DNA from: Leptospiraceae bacterium
GTDB taxonomy: Bacteria > Spirochaetota > Leptospiria > Leptospirales > Leptospiraceae
Reading direction: 5' to 3'
DNA length: 21,686 bases
Assembly: GCA_024233875.1 (NCBI GenBank)
Contig: JACKPB010000020.1
Span: forward strand, 1-21,686
Below the pieces are notes generated by a model that was given only the letters and a program-made list of their open reading frames with translations, was not told the DNA's origin and did not search any database. A program made the translations under genes and the position numbers. This document shows, piece by piece, positions 16,193 through 21,686 of the stretch (the stretch's first letter is position 1; each line of letters opens with the position of its first letter).

Positions 16193-16218
16193 CAATACAA
16201 TCCCGGCGGTTTTCGTAG

Positions 16219-16470
16219 CCGATGGTGGATGATTCCACCCATTCTGGTGGGTGAGCGGAGCCGATGGTATGTGATTCCTCTTATTCCGATGGGTGAACGT
16301 ATCCAATGGTATATGATTCCTCTTATTCCGGTGGGTGAGCGTATCCGATGGTATATGATTTCTCTTATTCCGGTGGGTGAGCGTATCCGATGGTATATGA
16401 TTTCTCTTATTCCGGTGGGTGAGCGTATCCAATGGTATATGATTCCGCCCATTCCGGTGGGTGAGCGGAG
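16219..16470. repeat. Minisatellite: six contiguous 42-bp units
   Basis: Six units starting at 16219, 16261, 16303, 16345, 16387 and 16429. Each begins CCGATGGTATATGATT (or CCAATGG) and ends CCGGTGGGTGAGCGTAT. Units four and five are identical. The first and last units share a different ending (GCGGAG instead of GCGTAT) and CCC-rich middles, so the array has matching caps. 42 is a multiple of three and units lack stops, so several frames stay open on both strands, but none has a ribosome site or protein-like composition. It lies just upstream of the PcfJ-like promoter. Confidence 0.92.
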
Positions 16471-16512
16471 CCGAACCCCTATTCTAAATTTTTTCTAAAA
16501 AAATGTAATTTT

Positions 16513-16541
16513 TTGAATGAACCTTTAGTCAAACCTATACT
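16513..16541 (+). promoter_or_regulatory. Promoter of the PcfJ-like gene
   Basis: TTGAAT, 17-bp spacer, TATACT. The same arrangement is conserved at 7171 in the decayed copy. The predicted start near 16548 gives a leader of about 100 bases that includes a short ORF. Confidence 0.7.
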
Positions 16542-16577
16542 TGCCACGGAAGGCGAAAAGATTTCATGGAGGAAACG

Positions 16578-16622
16578 ATGAATCGTATCACAAAAAGGAA
16601 CAAAGACCCTACCCTCACTTAA
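16578..16622 (+). CDS. Possible 14-residue leader peptide
   Basis: GGAGG five bases before the ATG is a stronger ribosome site than that of the main gene. The ORF reads MNRITKRNKDPTLT and stops 30 bases before the PcfJ-like start. A leader ORF at the equivalent place is present in the decayed copy, with a different peptide but the same KR-containing core and ribosome site. It may be a translational coupling or attenuation device. Confidence 0.35.
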   Translation: MNRITKRNKDPTLT

Positions 16623-16652
16623 CCCTATTTACTATTGACTGAGGTTAAGACT

Positions 16653-18260
16653 ATGAGCATTACCAGCGAGCTCTTTCCGGAGTTTGATGAGGTCTTAGCG
16701 GATATGGGATTGGATGCGGAGAAAATCCGGAAAGAGAAGTGCATCCTTTCAGGACGAACTATATCCGAATATGTTTTGTACAGAAAAGGAATTCTGAAGA
16801 GTTTTTCACCTAACGAAATTACTCTCTATGAAAACATGTACAGTGGAAATTATCATCCTTCTTTTCAATCTAAAAATGAATTTGAAGAACAGAGATATGA
16901 AGAGTTTGAACTGTGTTTCGAGAAAAATTTAATTCCTTCTCCTAATGATTTATACTCCTACTATCCCCGTTGGTTTGTAGAAGACAATACTATATTGAAT
17001 CTAGAAAGAATCTATTATTTTAATGGTAGTTTTTTTTATCGTGAGGATTTTCAACTCTTATTGGAAACTAAGATAATTAAGACAGTTTTCTATTACAAAG
17101 ATTACATATGGAATTGCAACGAACTGGATTTTTCTGTTTGGGACCGGATCTACTCTGTATTGAAAACTTATGAAACTCTACCCAAAGAGCTCTATCTAAA
17201 CCCTGAAATTGAATTGAAACGGATCATTGTATTTGCCTGGGGATACTCTTCTGTTGATTTTTCGTATACTCCGGAAACCTATGAGTATTTTCTAAAGTAT
17301 GAATCTCTCTTACAGAAGTATTTTGAAATTAAAAAGTCAGGAACTATCCTTGAACTAAAACCATTGAAAACGAGAAATGAACTGGCATATTTCCAAATTC
17401 CAAAAGATGAAAAGATCAATTTTTATGGCGTCTATTTTGATTATCTGTATGGCAATGCTTCCAAATTAGATAGGCTCAATTTTCAATCGATCTATAGAAT
17501 AGCTCCGGAAATTTTTTCAATATATGTTGATTGTCCCTGTTGTGTTGTGAATACATTTGCACTCAAAGATAAACAATTAAGCAATTCAACCAAACAATTG
17601 AGCTACAATGAAATTCGAAATTTAAAAGAGTTAATTCTAGATCATGGCTTTGGAGGAACATTTGAGGATGTCTCAATGGAAAATATTTTAAGAATCCATA
17701 GAATCATCAAGAAATTGGAAAATGAATTCGGTACTGAAGTCTGGAGATTTGTATATGAAGATTCTAAGTTTTCTCTATTGCGATCTACAATTCGAAAAAA
17801 ATTTGATGCCTATCAGGAGGAATTGAGACAAATTAATTCTAATATTGAAGAACCAAAAAATCCAAGAGAGAGATCTGATTTTGAAAAGCCAAGAATTGCA
17901 AAGGACAGATCCTATATTGAAGAACTAAGAAAAGTGAGGGACATATCCGATTTTCAGAATGAAGTAAAAAAAGAAATGTTAACTATCAAAGAATTGTTTA
18001 CAGCCAATGAACTTCAGAAAGAGGGAAAAAAAATGAAGCACTCTTTAGGAGGATACTATCGAAATGTATGGAATCAAACCAGTCGAATCTTTCATTTGAG
18101 TCATGGACAAGATGTTTCTACTCTTGAATTGGCGAAAAGCTATAATGGAACTTGGAGGATCGTTCAAAACAGAGGGAAACGCAATTCTGAAGCAGTAGAA
18201 ATTCTGAAAGATTTAGCTAATCGATTTGTGGAGTATTTGAAGGAGAAGGAAGATGTTTGA
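16653..18260 (+). CDS. PcfJ-like domain protein
   Basis: About 535 residues from the ATG at 16653, which follows GAGG at a normal distance; the upstream TTG at 16635 is less likely because the decayed copy has a stop codon (TAA) in the matching stretch. The C-terminal 100 residues carry the marks of the PcfJ family: KEGKKMKHSLGGYY, then STLELAKSYNGTWRIVQNRG and KRNSEAVEILKDLA. The usual His-Cys pair of that motif reads His-Ser here. The first 300 residues are unrecognised, rich in Tyr and Phe, with a CPCC cluster (DCPCCVVN) near residue 296 that might bind metal. A charged helical stretch near 385-440 probably forms a coiled coil. PcfJ was named from an enterococcal conjugative plasmid and its role is unknown. 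A truncated relative at 7302 shows the gene has been copied within this genome. Confidence 0.72.
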   Translation: MSITSELFPEFDEVLADMGLDAEKIRKEKCILSGRTISEYVLYRKGILKSFSPNEITLYENMYSGNYHPSFQSKNEFEEQRYEEFELCFEKNLIPSPNDLYSYYPRWFVEDNTILNLERIYYFNGSFFYREDFQLLLETKIIKTVFYYKDYIWNCNELDFSVWDRIYSVLKTYETLPKELYLNPEIELKRIIVFAWGYSSVDFSYTPETYEYFLKYESLLQKYFEIKKSGTILELKPLKTRNELAYFQIPKDEKINFYGVYFDYLYGNASKLDRLNFQSIYRIAPEIFSIYVDCPCCVVNTFALKDKQLSNSTKQLSYNEIRNLKELILDHGFGGTFEDVSMENILRIHRIIKKLENEFGTEVWRFVYEDSKFSLLRSTIRKKFDAYQEELRQINSNIEEPKNPRERSDFEKPRIAKDRSYIEELRKVRDISDFQNEVKKEMLTIKELFTANELQKEGKKMKHSLGGYYRNVWNQTSRIFHLSHGQDVSTLELAKSYNGTWRIVQNRGKRNSEAVEILKDLANRFVEYLKEKEDV

Positions 18261-18294
18261 AGGATTTCCGGACAGGGTATTGTTTACGATAGAC

Positions 18295-18541
18295 TACCGT
18301 ATTACCATGGTTCGAGAGCCTCACCATGACACTCTTCCATTGAACTGGAAATTGTCACCCTGAGGTCACTCGAACGGGTGCTATATAGGTGAGTCTACCG
18401 TATTACCATGGTTCGAGAGCCTCACCATGACACTCTTCCATTGAACCGGAAAGTGTCACCCTGAGGCCACTCGAACGGGTGCTATATAGGTGAGTCTACC
18501 GTATTACGATGGTTCGAGCTAACCTCACCATGACACTCTTC
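18295..18541. repeat. Hairpin repeat block D (two and a half units)
   Basis: Order left, right, left, right, left arm, with left arms starting at 18304, 18405 and 18506, an exact 101-bp period. The last left arm ends directly at the stop codon of the copy 2 Ig-like lipoprotein gene. Because arms alternate, each left arm can pair with the right arm on either side, giving a roughly 30-bp imperfect stem in two registers. Confidence 0.9.
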
Positions 18542-21073
18542 CTATGGGACTGTACAATAAGAATAGCTACAGCCGCTAGTTGGGGTAAGATAGTATACAT
18601 AATAGGAACCACAATTGGTAATTTGAACTGAGGTACTCATTGCACAGGTATTGCCCGACCAGTTGAAACAGGCTGTTCCACTGACATTGGTTCCCTGAGT
18701 AGTTGGGTGATTTCCATTGAAATATCCTGTGGCGTCCGTTCCACAGAGACTTACAGCAGGAATCCCCCCTGTATTGAGAGAGGCAAGACGAACATAGGAT
18801 CCTGTAAAACGGTACCAATTGGCTGCAAGACCATTATCACAATTAGATCCTGTTCCGAGAGTTGTACTACGGGCATTCCCATCCAAGTTACTATAGGATG
18901 TACACTGAGCAGGTAAATCAGTGATTGTCAAACTAAAGGTAGCATTTCCCGTGCCGGAAGAGTTGATTGCTGTAACTGTAATTACTGTAGCTGCAAGAGT
19001 ATTTGTGGGAGTTCCTGATATCACACAGGTTGTAGGGTTGATACTCAGGCCATAGCCCCCCAGTGCCGGAGAAGCAGAGCAGGACTCGATAGTTCCGGTT
19101 TTAGTTGGAGAAATTGTTGAGGCGACATTCTTAACGAGTGTAGTGGCCACATAAGAAATGGTCGGAATAGCCATCTTCACTTCAATGCTCAGGACAGTCG
19201 ATGCACTTCCGGTTACATTTGTAGCTGTAATCGTGTAATTCGTTGCTGCTTGAGTTCCAGTCGGTGTTCCTGTGATTTGACATTGACTTCCTAAAGACAA
19301 TCCTGCGGGCAATGTAATATCCGATGAACAGGAACTCACAACTCCTCCCGAAAGTACTGGTGTTTGTGTGGTTGCCGAATTTTGAAACAAAACCAAAGGA
19401 TTTGCAGGATACACTACCGAGGTAGGAGCCTGTGTATTGATCGCAATGCTAACAGAAGCAGTTGTGCTTCCCCCCGCGTTCGATGCTGTAATGGTATAAG
19501 AAATAGCCGATTGAGTCACTGTTGGAATTCCGAGTAGTTTACAATCTGTAGACAGAGACATTCCCGCAGGAAGGGCAGGACTGGCCGAGCATTGGGCAAT
19601 CACTCCCGTATAAGTCGGTGTCACCGAAACCGAATTCCCCTGAACAAGGGTCAGAGGAGAACCTGAGTAGGTAAGAGCTGAGGGAGGGGTCGGAGCCTTA
19701 ACTTCAAAAGTCAGAGAGACAGAGCCGGAGCCGGCTAAATTCTTTCCGGTTATGGTATAAGTTGCCGATGCTGTGACAGAAGTAGGAGTTCCAGAGATGG
19801 TACAATCTGTTCCCAAAGTAAGCCCCGCAGGCAAAGCCGGTGCTACCGAGCAGGAGATGATCGAGCTTCCCGTTACGGAAGGTACAAGACTTACGGGTGT
19901 GTACTGAGTGAAGGTAGGGGTTCCGTATTGAAGGACCGGGGGAGATCCCGCAATGCTGAGAGTGGATAAGGTAGAAGACTCGATTGTGGCAGTTTCTGCC
20001 GCCATCATAGATACCGCCTGGGTTTTGATGGATTCCGTATCAATTTTGACTCCACCCGGAAGAGATCCGCCTTCGGAGGCAAATTTGAAAGCTCCTCCCA
20101 TCACACAACTGTTTTGGATGGAGGGATCGGTGGGATCTCCACCGCAACTGATCGGATTTCCCGCAAGAGTTGTGTTGTGAATACTCACACTGCTTCCCCC
20201 ACTTCCCTTTCCATCGGGCTTTCCATCGACCATGTCCTCCGAGAAGGCATCTACGACCGCACCGATGTCGTTTGCAGTCACAGAACCTCCTGTTTTATTG
20301 GAGTCTCCGAGAGTAGAAAAGGACGCCTGTAAGAGATTGAAGTTTTGGGTTACGGGATTTTCCGGAGTTTTGAAATCGATCACAATATCGTTTAGATCAG
20401 GAAAGTCAGCATCATTGAAGGCGCGTCCCAAATTCCGTACAGATTTCCCCCCGAAACCCCGATTGAGGCCAAATCGTATGACCACTTCTTTTCCGGCGGC
20501 CCGAACCACCTTGTCCATGTCACCCGGTGTCATAGAAACACCGATTTCTTGAGTTTTTCCCAAAACACGCTTTGTCAGCATGCTGGAAAAGGGAGAAACC
20601 ACCGTGTTGGACTTAGCCATACCCCGGATTGAGCTTTCATTGATAATATTGGTTAGGTTGAATGTAGAGCTTCCTGCGAGCGAAAGGACAGAACCCGATT
20701 TTTCATCAAGCATCTGTGAGATTCCTCTCGGATCTGCACCCACGGATACGCAGACCGAACCTCCCGTGCGAAGAAATGTGACATCGTAGTTCCCTTCTCC
20801 GTCGGTATTTGTGGTTCCTATGGTTAGATTGCGATTGCAAGTACCGGATGAAGTTAGTGGGTGTACCTGAACTAGGGCATACCGCAGTTCGCCTTTCATA
20901 GCTTTTCCGCTGATGGTTGCTTTTTGGTATCGGTATCCCAATAGGGCTCCCATTGCGACATTGTCTGCAAAGCCTTCATCAGTATCAGACATCCCTAAAA
21001 AGGAGCAATTGGAAACCAAACTGAGAATTGCAATCAGGATCAGGAAAGTAAATTTTGGCTTAACTCTATTCAT
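18542..21073 (-). CDS. Large lipoprotein: shared N-module, four He_PIG domains and a C-terminal D8C-like domain (copy 2)
   Basis: 843 residues; AAGG lies about 11 bases before the ATG. Signal peptide MNRVKPKFTFLILIAILSLV then SNC, lipidated Cys 23. Residues about 50-290 match the N-module of the protein at 9312-12767 (SGKAMKG, DPRGISQMLDE, SPFSSM, FGLNRGF, IDFKTPENP). Residues about 378-723 are four putative Ig (He_PIG) repeats of about 85 residues, each with LPAGLTLGTDCTISGTP-type motifs and usually two Cys. Residues 724-843 look like the D8C domain of animal uromodulin/GP2: WYRFTG, CGTDATGYFNGNHP, CFNWSGNTC, VQITNCGSYYVYYL and a final YC, with eight Cys in all. The layout suggests a rod of Ig-like domains presenting the terminal domain at the cell surface, probably for binding. 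Flanked by repeat blocks D and E. Confidence 0.85.
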   Translation of the reverse strand: MNRVKPKFTFLILIAILSLVSNCSFLGMSDTDEGFADNVAMGALLGYRYQKATISGKAMKGELRYALVQVHPLTSSGTCNRNLTIGTTNTDGEGNYDVTFLRTGGSVCVSVGADPRGISQMLDEKSGSVLSLAGSSTFNLTNIINESSIRGMAKSNTVVSPFSSMLTKRVLGKTQEIGVSMTPGDMDKVVRAAGKEVVIRFGLNRGFGGKSVRNLGRAFNDADFPDLNDIVIDFKTPENPVTQNFNLLQASFSTLGDSNKTGGSVTANDIGAVVDAFSEDMVDGKPDGKGSGGSSVSIHNTTLAGNPISCGGDPTDPSIQNSCVMGGAFKFASEGGSLPGGVKIDTESIKTQAVSMMAAETATIESSTLSTLSIAGSPPVLQYGTPTFTQYTPVSLVPSVTGSSIISCSVAPALPAGLTLGTDCTISGTPTSVTASATYTITGKNLAGSGSVSLTFEVKAPTPPSALTYSGSPLTLVQGNSVSVTPTYTGVIAQCSASPALPAGMSLSTDCKLLGIPTVTQSAISYTITASNAGGSTTASVSIAINTQAPTSVVYPANPLVLFQNSATTQTPVLSGGVVSSCSSDITLPAGLSLGSQCQITGTPTGTQAATNYTITATNVTGSASTVLSIEVKMAIPTISYVATTLVKNVASTISPTKTGTIESCSASPALGGYGLSINPTTCVISGTPTNTLAATVITVTAINSSGTGNATFSLTITDLPAQCTSYSNLDGNARSTTLGTGSNCDNGLAANWYRFTGSYVRLASLNTGGIPAVSLCGTDATGYFNGNHPTTQGTNVSGTACFNWSGNTCAMSTSVQITNCGSYYVYYLTPTSGCSYSYCTVP
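18545..18904 (-). other. Segment encoding the D8C-like domain
   Basis: Encodes the last 120 residues of the lipoprotein above. It contains exactly eight Cys (CTSY, NCDN, LCGT, ACFN, NTCA, TNCG, GCSY, YCTV). Order and spacing of the aromatic and Cys motifs agree with the D8C domain of uromodulin, GP2 and OIT3 as I remember them. The equivalent region of the paralogue at 9312 is unrelated, so this is a separately acquired end domain. Confidence 0.78.
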
Positions 21074-21172
21074 TTAAATTCTACCTTACTTTATATATAC
21101 GACAGAAACACTAAAAAGATTAGTTTATTAGAATCAATCCACCCATATTGAAGGTAGAATGCTTCTCAACGT

Positions 21173-21266
21173 ACTACCATGGTTCGAGCTAACCTCACCA
21201 TGACACTTTACCGTTATACCTAAGACAGAATAGTGTCACCCTGAGGTTAGCTCGAACGGGTGCTAG
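21173..21266. repeat. Hairpin repeat block E (single best-preserved unit)
   Basis: Left arm 21176-21207 and right arm 21232-21264 share the 16-base core GTTCGAGCTAACCTCA and TGACACT as inverted copies, with a 24-base loop. The cleanest hairpin of the family. It lies upstream of the copy 2 Ig-like lipoprotein gene. The adjoining 21267-21452 shows nothing recognisable. Confidence 0.88.
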
Positions 21267-21452
21267 AAAGAAAAAATTTCCCTATCTATCGAATCGTACA
21301 AATCACTGATATCCACACAAGAACGAAATCCTATTCAAAACACCACTTGACTAAAGAGTCCGGTTGTAGAGTGCTCTGCAGGAAATCAGTAATGTATAAT
21401 CTTTTCAAATGAGTTTGCAGATTGGTTCGAGACACCACAATACGAAAAATCC

Positions 21453-21686
21453 CTACTCCAACCCCAAATACTTCTTAAACAGAGTAGCAATCACAACTCC
21501 CAAAATCCCCCAAAGGAGCTTCTGCTGAAAAGCAAGATGTTTTTCAACAGATCGGATCTGGAGTTCGAGGTTCTCTCTAGTAAAAATTATCATCTTTTCA
21601 GTTGCATCGATTCGCTTTTCCAGTCCTTCCCGTACAAAATCCATCTTTTGATCCATCTTCTCAAATCTGAGATTCATTTCCTCATG
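21453..21686 (-). CDS. Small coiled-coil protein with C-terminal membrane anchor (5' end outside window)
   Basis: At least 74 residues. The charged N-terminal part (RFEKMDQKMDFVREGLEKRI, then DATEKMIIFTRENLELQI) has heptad spacing of hydrophobic residues and should form a coiled coil; the end (LLWGILGVVIATLFKKYLG) is a single membrane helix with a basic flank. The frame stays open to the window edge (HEE before the first Met) and no ribosome site fits that Met, so the true start probably lies outside. The arrangement resembles small spirochaetal coiled-coil membrane proteins such as the Bdr type and XhlA-like proteins, but no family can be fixed. Function unknown. Confidence 0.6.
   Translation of the reverse strand, partial: HEEMNLRFEKMDQKMDFVREGLEKRIDATEKMIIFTRENLELQIRSVEKHLAFQQKLLWGILGVVIATLFKKYLGLE

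Noticed and set aside
16219..16470. CRISPR-like array
   Set aside because: The units are contiguous with no unique spacers, and no cas gene is nearby.
16061..16498. Long open frames on both strands across the 42-bp repeats
   Set aside because: They are open only because the unit length is a multiple of three and lacks stops; no ribosome site, low-complexity translation, and three frames are open at once.

Overview
The window looks like an accessory chromosomal region of a low-GC spirochaete, most likely Leptospira or a close relative. The evidence is indirect: four lipoproteins, two of them with the loose spirochaetal lipobox ending in Asn-Cys (LVSNC, FWNC); a 7TMR-DISM sensor kinase; a soluble chemoreceptor with a zinc-binding CZB domain; and VapBC, Uma2 and DUF4143-type ATPase genes. 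No rRNA, tRNA or housekeeping gene is present to settle the taxon.

Layout. Bases 1-1215 are a complete IS5-like insertion sequence starting exactly at the window edge. From 1275 to 6903 lies what may be one signalling unit: a NarL/FixJ response regulator (+), a convergent 7TMR-DISM histidine kinase (-), and two tandem paralogous lipoprotein genes (-) encoding 6 and 7 copies of a 47-residue WKNG repeat, probably beta-propellers. The same 14-bp palindrome class (TAGG-N6-CCTA) sits upstream of the regulator gene and of both lipoprotein genes, at the same 138-bp offset before each lipoprotein start. Next come a decayed copy of the 5' end of a PcfJ-like gene (7151-7417) and a soluble methyl-accepting chemotaxis protein.

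From about 9 kb onward the window becomes a string of single accessory genes separated by blocks of a long-hairpin repeat (period about 101 bp; blocks A to E). The genes are a large Ig-like lipoprotein, an AAA ATPase (DUF4143 type), a Uma2 family protein, vapBC with a second decayed vapC beside it, a 42-bp x 6 minisatellite, a PcfJ-like protein with a consensus promoter and a short leader ORF, and a second large Ig-like lipoprotein. The two Ig-like lipoproteins share an N-terminal module of about 270 residues and then diverge.

The most striking item is the C-terminus of the second Ig-like lipoprotein (18545-18904). Its roughly 120 residues match the eight-cysteine D8C domain of animal uromodulin and GP2, a domain I know only from animals. 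The last gene, at the right edge, encodes a coiled-coil protein with a C-terminal membrane anchor and is cut by the window end.
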